Of a DNA stretch of 64,000 nucleotides, positions 24,160 to 35,116 are shown in pieces. The position numbers were made by a program, and so were the translations under genes. Each line of letters begins with the position of its first letter. Positions within the stretch are counted from its first letter, which is position 1. The notes below the pieces were generated by a model, which worked only from the letters and a program-made list of their open reading frames with translations, ran no database searches and had not been told where the DNA came from. Origin of the DNA: Lineus longissimus (taxonomy: Eukaryota; Nemertea; Pilidiophora; Heteronemertea; Lineidae); NCBI RefSeq assembly GCF_910592395.1, contig NC_088321.1:4218001-4282000 (forward strand), given 5' to 3'.

Positions 24160-27075
24160 TTAAAAAGCTCGCACCAAAAGTTTGACCAGCCCCCTCTCAC
24201 GCGACCCCGGGGAGCAGTATCTGTCGTCGAGGAGGAGAGACCTAAGAGAGTCAACTACGCCATCCTCGCCGACTGAGGCCACGTCAACGGGGCAGAGCGA
24301 GCGGGGTCGGTCCAACAACGCAAGAATAACAGGCGATACATTTTGAGAAACATCGTGTAGCAGTGTGCCAACAGTACATCCCCGCCCAGCTAAAAATTCA
24401 GCCAAAAGAGCAGCATTAAGAGCACTGGCCGCGGACCGGCGTTTAAAAATACGGTTAAAAAGTAAAAGCTTACTATTGAGGATCACAGTGGAGACAGGAT
24501 TTAAAGAAATGGCCTTAAGAAGCTTGCTATGGTGTAATCGCTTCGGTAAGCCGAGCACCCGTTTAAAATTATTACTCTGAAAACTGTTTAAAATAGACAT
24601 ATCGTGTTTGTTCATATGCACGCTAGAACATCCAGAGATTGCAATAGGTAGAATAGCGGTTTTCCATAAATACACTTTTGCGGCTGTGCATAGGCCGGGA
24701 TAACTGAAACCTGCACTTAACAGACTGAAAGCTCTACGTTGAGCAGCAGAGACCCTCTGCTCTACATGAGATGATGATAACAGGCTTGTACAGAACTTAA
24801 CACCAAGGATGTCTACCTCGTAATCTACAGAAATTACATTGCCATCCAAGTACCAAACTGGAGTCTTGGATAAGGCCATCAGATTAACGTCATCAGCATA
24901 TGCAAAATTATCAAATAGATACTGGGATACCCGCAGTCCAAGGCCAGAGTTGGAGAGTTCCTTAAGTAGATCATCAGTGAACATTATGAAAAGGAGAGGT
25001 GACAGTATACTACCCTGCCGTATACCTCGGGTAACTCTAAACTTAACACTGTGTTGACCGTTCCATAATACAACCAGCGCCCTCAGGCGGGAATACCATT
25101 CATACAGAATTAGCCAGTAATTGAGCCGGATACGAGTTAATAACTTGAACATGAGACCATCATGCCAGATCCTGTCAAAGCATTTTTCCGCATCCAAGCT
25201 ACAGGCATAAACAGGACTTGAATTGGAATTGAAATAAGCTACAGTATCATGTAAGAAAGCACATGCCTGATCAGTGCCAAGGCCAGGCCTGAACCCAAAC
25301 TGAGTTTCACAGCAATTATCACAGTCAGGTTTGATGAGACATTCCAGCAGTTTAGAGTAGCAAGTGCTCACAGTTATTGGACGGTAATTATCCGGTATAT
25401 TAGGGTCCAAAGTAGGCTTCTTTAACACTGGTACAATAGATCCAGTTAGCATGTCAGCACCTACAACATGCCAGCTAAGCATCACAGTAATAATTTGACC
25501 AAGAAAGCTACAGAGAACTGGTGAGAGTCCGTACTGCAGATGTTCTGAACTGATTAAATCAACACCAGCTGCCTTACCCTTTTTCAGAGACAAAATAGAT
25601 GCTTCTACTTGAAATTTATATATTTCGCATTCAAAATAGTTATTACAGTGTGAACGAAATTCATTTCTGACACAGTTACTGATCTCAGTTTGTTCCTCAT
25701 CGAGATCTAAAGTATCAGTCATTATAACACTGTAATGAAACCCAAACTCATTGGCAGTGAGTGTAGATGAGCAGTTTTTAGCATAAGTTTGCTTAAGAGT
25801 ATTCCAGAACTTTCCACTGTCTCCGGAGCGGAAAAGCCCATTCAATGTCCGAATGGTCTTATTACACACATTCTGGATGGCTACTCTAGACGCTTTGCGG
25901 AGTTGTTTCTTAGCATGTTTCCAACAAACAAACACGGCACCGTCTCTAGGCCTATCGTTCATTACCCACAGCCTCCACCAGAATGACTTGATATCGCGGA
26001 GATAGCTCAGTTCTGCAGACCAATGAGCCTTAGGACGAAATGCGCTAGTCGCACAGCATTTTGACTCTCGAGCTGCGGTGTGAATGCTATCGTTGAGGAC
26101 AGCAAACATGCTATCAACGTACTGTTGCGCCGACTTTCTGTCTGGATGACTAGGAGCGCATACATTAACAAATTTTAGCTTGTCCTCAAGAATCGACCGA
26201 TATTTGAGACAATTGGACGGCACTTTCCAGTTACAGCGGCCCGTTTGGCCACTATGCTTACAGCGTTCAGGCGTTCCAGAATCATCAACGTGGACGTTAA
26301 AGGAAAACTGCAAGGGGAGATGATCACTCATATTCCCATATTCCGTCAACACATGATCACGCAATCACAACTATCGTATCTAGGCGTCAACACATGATCA
26401 ATCCAGGTGTATACACCACGTTTAATACAAGAATACGTGTACTTTACTGACTGTGGCGTTCTTATGTCAGCTGCTGTGAGGTCATTCGAGGTGATGAAGT
26501 CATACAGTAACTTTGACTGCCTGAAGAAGCCTCTGGTTCTGTACCAGTGACGCGAAAGGGTGTCATCATGAGGCAACTGGGCGTTAAAGTCACCACATAT
26601 TCGAATAGGAGAAATAGGACCATATTTATCCAGACACGACTGCAGCCCGTCTAAACACTCAATAAAGGGGGCTAGGCTAGCTCCGGGCCCCTCAAAATAG
26701 GGCATATAGGTGTTCACAATAGTCTGCCGTATACCAGCTCGGTTGTTCAGTGACACAGCGATAATTCTATCATTGTCAACAGCAATATCTTGCCAGGAGA
26801 GACCTGGGAGTTTCTTGCATATCACAGCTACCCCAACATATGGGCGGCCAGAGTGATGCTGCACCACGTCCGTCATGCTTGATTTCGCAAACACCACATA
26901 GGATGATGGCTCAAAGCGTGAGTCCACCGTAGCAAGGGCATCCGGAATTGAAGACAGTTCACTGGGCGTTAGCCACGTTTCGCAAAACACATGACAGAGC
27001 AGTTCTGAAGCCTCTCGACTATATAGGGTGCACTAGCTTTAAACCCGTGACAGTTAAAAGTTTCACAAATAACTT
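24160..27075 (-). pseudogene. LINE ORF2: APE endonuclease and reverse transcriptase
   Basis: The endonuclease part (about 26346-27075) shows FNCHGFKASA, a FCETWL strand, CGDFNAQL and the terminal WIDHVL segment. The reverse transcriptase (about 24700-25900) shows GKAAGVDLISSEHL, NYRPITVS, FGFRPGLGTDQA, RGIRQGSILSPLLF and the catalytic FAYADDVNL. It is broken at about 26978 (frame change within the endonuclease N-terminus) and at about 26345-26400, where CGTCAACACATGATCA is repeated 41 bp apart and shifts the frame. It would mobilise the LINE by target-primed reverse transcription if intact. Confidence 0.88.
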
Positions 27076-27319
27076 CTTCGGAATGCTTATCGTTCTCTCC
27101 ACGGATTGTCGACCTGGGTATACCAGTGTCCGCGGTCGTAGTCACAGTCCTGGGTGTAGTAGGAATCATATTCCCTACCCCAAGAGCCAGTGGACCGTGG
27201 ATCGTATTCCCTGCACCATCCATCGTTTTCTCTCGGTGCACGTGAGTGGTCAACCCACCCAGACCTTGTTCCGAGAGCCCCACGAACCAGAGGACCGTAA
27301 CGTATTCCTCTTCTGCTTA

Positions 27320-27772
27320 TCACGGGCGTGACCCCTCCCTGCAGCTTGGGACGCCTTGAGTAATGGGCCGAATGATCATCCCAGCAGGCCATGAAGAATC
27401 ATTCACGATCTTGTCATAAGATTCATTTGGAATGTCTAGTCTGAATGACCTGTAGTGTTCTTTATCGGCGAGCAGTTCGACACCACAGTTTTTCACCCCG
27501 ATCTCGACAATGTGATCAGCAAAATCCTGTATAGAATGCGCCGGGTTCACTCGACCAAGGTAGGCTGCTTTCGTCGGTGGCAGCGTAGGCTCCCTGGTAG
27601 CCAGTGGCCTCTTATTGGATTTATCAACCGCAGGTTTCAGTACACTCTTCAGTTTACTCTTCTTTCTCCTGTTGCGTTTACGTTTTGGCACGGTAAAGTC
27701 GTTGGGACCAACCTCGTCGGGAATGGGGTCCTCAGAAGATTCCTCAGAAGAGGAATCTTCGCAAGTCTCCAC
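27320..27772 (-). CDS. LINE ORF1 protein, partial
   Basis: A 150-residue frame starting METCEDSSSEES. A basic KRKRNRRKKSK stretch is followed by a compact domain (AYLGRVNPAHSIQDFADHI ... FRLDIP) that resembles ORF1 nucleic-acid-binding domains of animal LINEs. The frame is lost at about 27320, and a further reading with basic Tyr/Asp-rich sequence continues to about 27087. It lies directly upstream of ORF2 on the same strand. Confidence 0.55.
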   Translation of the reverse strand: METCEDSSSEESSEDPIPDEVGPNDFTVPKRKRNRRKKSKLKSVLKPAVDKSNKRPLATREPTLPPTKAAYLGRVNPAHSIQDFADHIVEIGVKNCGVELLADKEHYRSFRLDIPNESYDKIVNDSSWPAGMIIRPITQGVPSCREGSRP

Positions 27773-27812
27773 CGGTTCAGGGTGTGTCTTGAAGACACGG
27801 TTTAGGTCTTAA

Positions 27813-28045
27813 AAAAAAATCTTTGTGGCACTGGTTTTAGAGCCCCAGTTTGAGTGATCAGAAGTGTTGCGTCTTTGTGTTGTATGTGTGCGTGTGTGTT
27901 TGTGTGTGAGACCTAGCTGCCAAGCTTTTAGGTAATATTTGAGTTTTATATTTCAGTGATCAGTTGTGGTACTCTATCAAATATATCCTATATATTTTAG
28001 CCCTATAGCATAGCTAGTCAAGTGGTATTGTATACTGAGTACATT
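27813..28045. other. GT-rich spacer
   Basis: Contains a (TG)n run at about 27880-27910 and A/T-rich DNA. It may include leader or LTR sequence of the gag element that follows, but no LTR pair was found. Confidence 0.35.
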
Positions 28046-29290
28046 ATGGAAAGTTTGAAGGAGCTAATGGAGGCTGGTACCGTGTTGGGGTACACTGGTG
28101 AACAGATACAGAAGTTTGTGAAGGACCAACAGGATAATGTCAGGGACGAGAGGGCACGGGATAGGGAAGCTCAAAAAGAGAAGATTGCTGCTGAGAAGGG
28201 GAAGATCGAATTGGCTCAGGAGGCAGAAGCCAATAGGATTCGGTTGTTGGAAGAGGTGAAGAGGAAGGACCATGAATATGAACAGGCTGCATGGAAGAGG
28301 GAGACCAAAGAGAAGGAGGTGGAACATCAGAGGGCGTTGGAGTTTATCGAGGCGAAGAAGAAGAGTGACCCCAAGAAGCCAGATGGAGCCAAGGGTCCGA
28401 AGTAACACAAGTTGCCTTACTTTAATGACCAGCATGATGATATGGATGCATACCTCCAGAGATTTGAGAGATACGCCACCACTCAAAAGTGGGAACCAGA
28501 TAATTGGGCCGTGAGTCTCAGTGCACTACTTAAAGGTAAAGCGTCAAGTTGAAAGCTGCCTTACATATCCGTTTTGAACTTACTGAAGATGGTTTTAGGA
28601 AGCGGTTCTGAATATTTAAGCCCGACTTTTGGAAGACGTTCTTGCAGTTTTCAGCGCGTATCAAGAACTACTTCTTCAGATGGGTAGAGTTGTCAAAGAC
28701 AGAGAAGACCTTCTATGGATCAGTCGATCTAATCCTGAGAGATCAGATGTTGACCGTATGTGGTAGTGAACTCCGTCTCTTCTTGAATGAGCGAGTGCTG
28801 TCTACGGTCAAGATGTTGACTGATTTAGCTGATCAATATCGAGAAGTCCGAGGAGGGAATATTTTTAATGTTATAAATTAACCCCCCTACAAATTTGGTG
28901 GTACTAGTACTGGCAGTGGTTTCCGGACGGATAGAAATGAGGAACCAAAGCAGCAGACACGACAGAGTGAACTGGTGGGTGAGAAGCCACGCCAGGTCAG
29001 AAACACATATAATATTAATAGGTCGTCTGATACTTATGCTCCTAAAGTACCCATTTCGGACAGAATCTGTCATTTGTGCAGTCGTAAGGGACAAATCAAG
29101 AGAGATTGTCATTTCAAGGTATCAGCAGTTGTAACAGAGGGAGATGTAGGGAATGAACCAACATGTGAGTTCGTGGAAGCATCCGTTTCTTGCTGTATTA
29201 CCCCGTCTGTGCCTAGTGTACCGATAGCTGTCCAAGTTAACTCGAAAGGATCGACATTAATTTCCAGTTCAGGGAGCTGTGGTATACTGT
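28046..29290 (+). pseudogene. Gypsy (Gmr1-like) gag remnant with SCAN-like domain
   Basis: The frame starts MESLKELMEAGTVLGYTGEQ and has a long charged coiled coil, then YFNDQHDDMDAYLQRFERYA and WAVSLSALLKGKA, then FFRWVELSKTEKTF, the SCAN-related gag pattern of Gmr1-type Gypsy elements, and a zinc knuckle (CHLCSRKGQIKRDCHF) near 29070-29110. It is broken by an in-frame stop near 28403 and frame changes near 28550 and 28880. No protease or polymerase follows before the N gap. Confidence 0.7.
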
Positions 29291-29301
29291 AGTTTCATGA
29301 A

Positions 29302-29401
29302 NNNNNNNNNNNNNNNNNNNNNNNNNNNNNNNNNNNNNNNNNNNNNNNNNNNNNNNNNNNNNNNNNNNNNNNNNNNNNNNNNNNNNNNNNNNNNNNNNNN
29401 N
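29302..29401. other. Assembly gap (100 N)
   Basis: A run of exactly 100 N, a conventional unknown-size gap. The sequences on each side belong to different elements. Confidence 0.98.
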
Positions 29402-29436
29402 GACTAGCTCCGCTGACTTTGTCAGCTGAGCTAAAA
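29402..29436 (-). mobile_element. Inverted 5' end of a Helentron-like element
   Basis: The minus strand reads TTTTTAGCTCAGCTGAC, the same 5' terminus as the elements at 34064 and 48153. It abuts Polinton coding sequence, so a third copy was inserted here and its remainder lies in or beyond the N gap. Confidence 0.6.
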
Positions 29437-29766
29437 ATGGTTATGAAACAGAAATGAAAAGACATAACTTAGCACAAGAAAAACTACAGAAACTTCCACC
29501 GAATGGGAAGAACACAGAAAGCAAACTATAGACTTTGCTAATCTTCAATTAAAGAAAGAAAATCAAGCAGTTACAGATTTCAGGAGTGCTGATAGCGCTT
29601 TAGACTTATACAATGCACTCCATCCAACGAATAAAATACAATTACAAAAGAAGCCACAAATAAGTGACTTTTACACTCCAAGTGGAGAGATGAGGAATTA
29701 TGAATATCTATGGATTATTGGTGGTTTAATTGTGACTGGTTTTACTGTAAAGTATTTAATGAGTTA
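29437..29766 (+). pseudogene. Decayed Polinton membrane protein gene (second copy)
   Basis: Homologous to the protein at 4663-5121: NGYETEMKRHNLAQEKLQK at the start and a C-terminal hydrophobic segment (YLWIIGGLIVTGFTVKYL) before the stop. It is frameshifted near 29490, and its N-terminus is lost to the Helentron-like insertion and gap. It ends without the double-hairpin tail of the intact copy. Confidence 0.72.
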
Positions 29767-30262
29767 AGGTTTTGATAAACTTCATAAACTTATCCTTAAC
29801 TAATTCAATATCTCCATTAGCATTAAAAACAATGACAGCACAAGGTAATAAGTGTTGATTGTTTATGTACAACTCTTCATGACAATCATGTAACTTTTGT
29901 AAGTACTCTAAAGTTACATTGATTCTTCTGTCCTGTTTCTTTTTTTCATTCTTTCAAAACACTTCACTGGTGAAGTTCTAAGATAAACAATAAAGCTTGG
30001 TTTAAGTATTCTTTTTTTTTCACTCAGCAAGAATTCATCACTAAGCTCTTTATATTCATCGTAGGTTAAATACCGCCATGATAAGCCATTTTAACAAAAA
30101 TATGTTGAGATGTCTGTATACTTCTTTCTATTATTTTAAGTATGTTCGATTTTATGTCATGATGTTCCTCTAAGGTGCTCAGACCTACTAGTTGAAAATC
30201 GTTCATATATTTTTTAGGGTTTTCATACATTAATTGAAGCATGTTTCTACCTCCCCAATTCT
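29764..30262 (-). pseudogene. Decayed deoxynucleoside kinase
   Basis: Minus-strand frames contain EKWKNWGGRNMLQLMYENP, HIFVKMAYHGG, PSFIVYLRTSP followed by the Arg/Glu-rich lid, and LEYLQKLHDCHEELYI, which together match the dNK/TK2 family that phosphorylates deoxynucleosides for DNA synthesis. The P-loop N-terminus is missing, and stops and frameshifts occur near 30085 and 29950. It lies between the polymerase remnant and the membrane-protein remnant, so it was probably cargo of this Polinton. The intact Polinton at 1882 has no such gene. Confidence 0.72.
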
Positions 30263-31729
30263 TCCATTTTTCAATGTTTTTTTCACCGAAGTAGGGTTGA
30301 AGAGTTTTATATATTTATAGAATTTATACATCAACAACTTTGATAATTCTAGAACCGTTGCACCGATATAGATTGGATTTATCAAATAAGATACTAGTCG
30401 TCCTCATTAGAATTGCTTGAAACGATTCATCAAAAATATTTCCTGCTTTGAATCTTGGATTAGCTTGTTTTCTCAAGGCTTCCGTTTCATCAGTTACAAG
30501 AGAGACGTCTACTCTCTTTCTTATATTCTCACAAGTCTTTCCATAAAATGCATTGTTCATTAATTTAAAGTAGTCCTTTTCAAAATCTGTTGTAGCATCC
30601 ATTCTCCTCTTAGTGTTAAAATCAATATAAGGTTCTAGCCACTTCGACTGTTTAAAACTGATTATGTTATGAACCTTTTTCAACGTCATTCCTTGTTGTA
30701 AATAAAACTGTAACAATCTGTAGTGTACAATGTAGTTATATTTAATATTTTGTGTTGATATCAACTTTTCTACCTTGGGTCTTTTTTTCTGTGGTTCCAG
30801 TAAACTTCTTTGGTAGTTGCTGAGTTCGTCGTCTTCCATAAATAACGACTCTGGACACAGCAGGAAGTTTTTCATACGGAATTTAATTGATTCTGGGTAT
30901 TCTTAATCTACTTAAAAATAAAAACCAGTTGGTGAATTTTCTGGGATAGCTAATATTTCCTCTGTCGTAACACTTTTTGTCATCATTTCCGTAAGGGGTA
31001 AACAATTTGAAATCGGCACAAGGTTGCATTTGCATCCTTGCCCAACCATACAAGTTGTTGGCGTCAACATATAATAATTCGTGATGTTCATCCGCTTTAA
31101 CATATCGTGTCCCATTATGCCTGATATTCTGCCTCTTATAGCTTTTTCAAGCGATAGCAAAATGTCAATCTCTGTCAAAAGTCCAAGGTTTATGTTTGTA
31201 TATTTCATCCCGGCTTGCCATGTTAAACCAGGAGCCAAATAACAATGACAAGTACGGATCTATGTTAAAATATTTCATCTTGATCTCTTTAAACCTTTCG
31301 AATAAATTACTTAGTAATAAAACATCCGATTTTAGATATAAATCAACAGACTCTCCATGATTCAAAACTTTGAAATGTTCCCATATTTTCTTTGTCTCTT
31401 GATAAACAGATTCTGGTTGCATTTAATTTTTCAGTTCATCGAAGAACATTTCGTGGGTTAATGTTGTTTCATTGAAAGAATTGTGAGATGTGTAGAATGA
31501 ATAGGGAACCGAACCTTTCTTTCTTAGTAATTTGAAGTCTGCTTCATTCGGATAAAATTTTCTCGTTATTTTAAAATCACCGTCTACCATTGATTTTGTT
31601 ACGGAGTCTAAACCCCCCTGTAAAAACCTAAACGAATCCAAAAATCTTAAACACCCAAATTGAAAGGAAACGTAATCTTCGGTTGTTTTAGCTAGAAGTT
31701 TGAAATATTTTTTTTGTTTTGCAGTTAGT
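30263..31729 (-). pseudogene. Polymerase B remnant (second Polinton), C-terminal part
   Basis: Homologous to the palm and thumb of the polymerase at 9233. It shows FQFGCLRFLDSFRF, KLMNNAFYGKTCENIRKR (motif B), GLTWQAGMKYTNI and the SLLF-type insert, with frameshifts near 31422, 31200, 30890 and 30370. Motif C is lost because the 3' end is replaced by the kinase junction. It continues at 33540 beyond the piggyBac insertion. Confidence 0.85.
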
Positions 31730-31733
31730 TTAA

Positions 31734-33535
31734 CTCTTTCGCGTCCGCTCCCGGGCATGGCAGGGTTGCGTTCCCAACAGTTGACGGCCACTCCCGGCCA
31801 TGTCCGGGACCCTATCTTCCCCGATTCAAATGCTTGTAGAGCCTACGATGTGTACTAGGGATAAAATGCGAGCACACTGTCTGCTTCGTAGATTGTATCG
31901 CCATCTATACAAATTTTGACACCTTATATTGGCGGTTTGGGAGCTGGTATTGACCTTTTAGTCGGGCATCTTACCACGTGCATGATGTGATATTTGTTCC
32001 TGGTTTTCGATTTTGCTAGCCATAGGTAAAAGCCCTATTTACACATGTAACTGTTACTAACATGTAGTTTTAAGTCCAGAAGTCTCAGAAATACATTGAT
32101 TGCCAGTTTTAGCTAGGATTTGAGTGGTTTTAGTGATGTTTTTGTGAGGCCACGTGCTGAAAGGTTCAGGCATATGCTATGCAGCCTCCCTTCTTCATCA
32201 GATTATACGATTTGTACACTATATTTTGCTCTCTTGCATGTTTTATGCATTTCTCAGTGATCTCAAATGCATCCTGACGATTGTGATTTGCCAAGGTATG
32301 GGTGTTTGAAGGCTTCAGGTACCTTTTTGTTGGAGTGGCCCAAACCCTGAAGTATAACAGGACATATATATTGTAATGTTTTTCATCATCAAAGTGCACT
32401 TGTCCCTGCAGGTATTTTGTGAGCCAAATCAAAGTTGCTTAGTTAGAAAACACTTACCGGTATTCTTTTCAGAAAAGATGGAAACTGATGAGATAGCCCA
32501 GATTTTTATGCATATGGATTCTGAAGATGATTTTGGGGGAGATAGCGACGATGAAGACGATCAGATGATTTATCAAAGTGCAAGCCCTGAACCTCTGATT
32601 CTCTGATGCAGGAGATGCTGTGAGGCTGGAGGCAAGATACTCTGAGCATTGGCCTGAAGATCTTCCTTTTCAGGATGCTACACCTGGGGTGAAGAGACGT
32701 AGGAAGTTGCACATTTGTGCACAAATGTCGAAAGGATCCAAATCCATATGTTGTGAACCACGACCTTCCACGTGCTCCTCCCAGGCCGGAGTCATCAGTC
32801 TAATGCCCTAAGTGCCAGGTAGCCCTCCACATCACCCCCTGCTTCAAGCTGTGGCATACATCTGCCTAATTAATTCAACAAACAAGCTAGTAATTGAAAA
32901 GAGTTTTTTTTAGCATTTATCAGCTATGATCCGAATCATGCCCCCTGCGACCCCCCACGACCCCCAAGCCCGGGGTGGGGGATACAACAAAAGCTGGTCT
33001 TCTATATTGTTCTTTGAATGTTTCCTCCCAAAATTTAATGTTTTCAGTGATAAATAACTAAAGGGAAACCATTTTGATTCATTTCAAAACCGTTCATAAT
33101 CATTGAAAAATTTGAAAAAAATGACGACCCTTGCACTCAGTTACTATAATATTTTGCCTACAAGGGGTTAATCTTTTGACCTAAAACACTACATGCTATT
33201 AGCTTATGTTCTTATCATCATTTCCTGAAAGTTTCAAAGCTGTATTGAGTGAAAAAAACTTTCTAAACTTTTTGAAGTGAAAAAAAGGAAAATTTCCCTT
33301 TTTGCACCGAATGACCCCAGATTTTAGACCCCAAGGGGTTAAAATTTTTGAAAACTTTGACTATGTTCATGTTGCTAAAGGTCTTGCCATTAGTTTGTAA
33401 AAGTTTCACCTTCATATTCCAAGCAATAAAAGTTCTATGATCTTTTTAGCAAAAAATGTCATTTTCTGCATTCTTCCAAAAATGTATGCGGCCAGAGACT
33501 ACGGTACACTATAAAAGTATGTGGACGCGAAAGGG
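31734..33535. mobile_element. piggyBac-type element, internally deleted
   Basis: Flanked by TTAA on both sides (31730-31733 and 33536-33539), with inverted termini CTCTTTCGCGTCC and GGACGCGAAAGGG. Between them, 32478-32605 (+) encodes an acidic N-terminal segment (METDEIAQIFMHMDSEDDF) like piggyBac transposases, and 32640-32860 has the LPFQDATPGVKRRRK and cysteine-containing C-terminal tail. The catalytic core is missing. It splits the polymerase remnant; removing it and one TTAA restores alignment to the intact copy. Confidence 0.82.
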
Positions 33536-33539
33536 TTAA

Positions 33540-34063
33540 TAAGTAACTGTTTAATGAAAAGATGAGCATCATAATGGCTGAGGTTGTGGAAATATACTGG
33601 AACGAAATTAACATGTTTTGGTTAAGTTACATTGATTATGCGCTGCACCTCTGTACTTACCGGTAAAATGGTTGTGATCTCGTACTCTGTCATTTTTAAG
33701 GAGTTTATCGCAATAATAACAATTTGTGGTATTTTGAAATTCTTCTTCTTCCCCTTCTTTTATTTGTAGCTGAATGTTGGTTTGCAAAAGTTTTCAGAAA
33801 TCGTTGTTTAATTCAAGCATCCAATCACAAGATACGTCTACAACATTCGCAGATCTGTTCATCATATACCGGCTTTTGTATAAACCTGGGTAGAGCCAAT
33901 GAATGAAAGTTCCCACAGATGCTGCTTCTTGTTTCAAAAGTTTTTGTGTCTTGTGATTTGTCTCCTCATCAGTGATTGTTGTTTCGTTGTCAAGTTTTCG
34001 ACTGATTGCTTCAAAATCAGCATAAATTACAAATGGAACTTTGTTCTTGTATTGATAGTTTTT
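33540..34063 (-). pseudogene. Polymerase B remnant, exonuclease part
   Basis: Encodes the Exo I region VPFVIYADFEAIS and the CYYCDKLL...DHNHFTGKYRGAAH zinc/endonuclease-VII-like block, matching the intact polymerase. Frame breaks occur near 33780 and 33600. It is bounded by the piggyBac element on one side and the Helentron-like element on the other. Confidence 0.8.
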
Positions 34064-35116
34064 AGCTCAGCTGACAAATACAGCGAAGCTGGTCATATTA
34101 CTAAGGGAATGGTGTCCGTCCTTCCTGCCATCCTTCCTGCCATCCTTCCATGTCAATTTTGGGCATTTTGTAACCGTAAGACCTAGGCACTTTGTTGACG
34201 CTGCTAAATTAGGAGTAGCCCAAGGGGAACTCAGAAACCAAAAATCAGCGCGATTCAACCTACATTCGGCGAATGAGGTCATCGGCAAGTTTAAACTTCT
34301 TTCCTTTATACCTCGGTCCACAGAGGAAATATTGTTTTCAAATCTGGCCGAATATTTTTTGATAATTTTTCATTTTGACTTGTAATGGAATTAGTTTAGT
34401 TTTCACCGCCCGTTGGCGCTACAGGCACATTTGACGGATTTTTTTGACGATTCAAAAGCCCGGGTTATGACGTATAGTTGCGCAGTTGTATTCTGCGCAT
34501 TGAATTGGCCAAGGAACCAGGCTATATTTCAGCAGACCCACTGTGACCAGTCTAAAGATGGAAGATTGATTTTGCAACAAGTAACCAATTTTCTGCTAAA
34601 AAGTATTCAAGTAGGCTATATTATCACTAGTTCCTTTCAGTGGGTAGTCATAAGGTCTTGAGGGAATACTTTCAGAAATTAGTTCTTGAAAATTGGCCAC
34701 AATTCTGTGAAAACGATATCGGAAGTGCACGCTCTGTTCGCGATGTATTTTGAAGTGGAGAATTCCCACAGTATGTGCAGTGAATCGGCATGATTCTGTT
34801 TGCATATTAGTTTTTAGTACTACGATTCTTACATGAGTAAAAAGTAGACATTTTAAGCAACACAATAATGTAACTCCCATAAAAATTGATTCAAAATTGA
34901 CGGAGCTACGGCATTCTGTTCGGCTATTGGCAGCGCTGATAAAATACATTGCATGCTAATGCATGCCAAATGGCACACTTTAAAAAGCGCTCATTGGACA
35001 GCGTAGGGAATCACCAGAAATGACGTCATCGTTGGTCTAAATCTTCTATATAATAATACTAGCAGGGTACCCGTCGGTGACGGTTTTGGGCGTGCCTGCA
35101 CTTTACCTGTGTGGTG

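Larger units (their letters stand above)
24078..27812 (-). mobile_element. Nearly full-length APE-type LINE
   Basis: A minus-strand non-LTR retrotransposon with ORF1 (27320-27772), ORF2 with endonuclease and reverse transcriptase (24160-27075), and a 3' end in an A/T-rich repeat (AAATAAATAATAATAAATAAT) at about 24078-24110. ORF2 has small frame breaks. I did not assign a clade and found no clear target-site duplication. Confidence 0.85.

Noticed and set aside
24160-27772. Intact, active LINE
   Set aside because: Frame breaks near 26350-26400 and 26978, and loss of the ORF1 frame at 27320, argue against activity as assembled.
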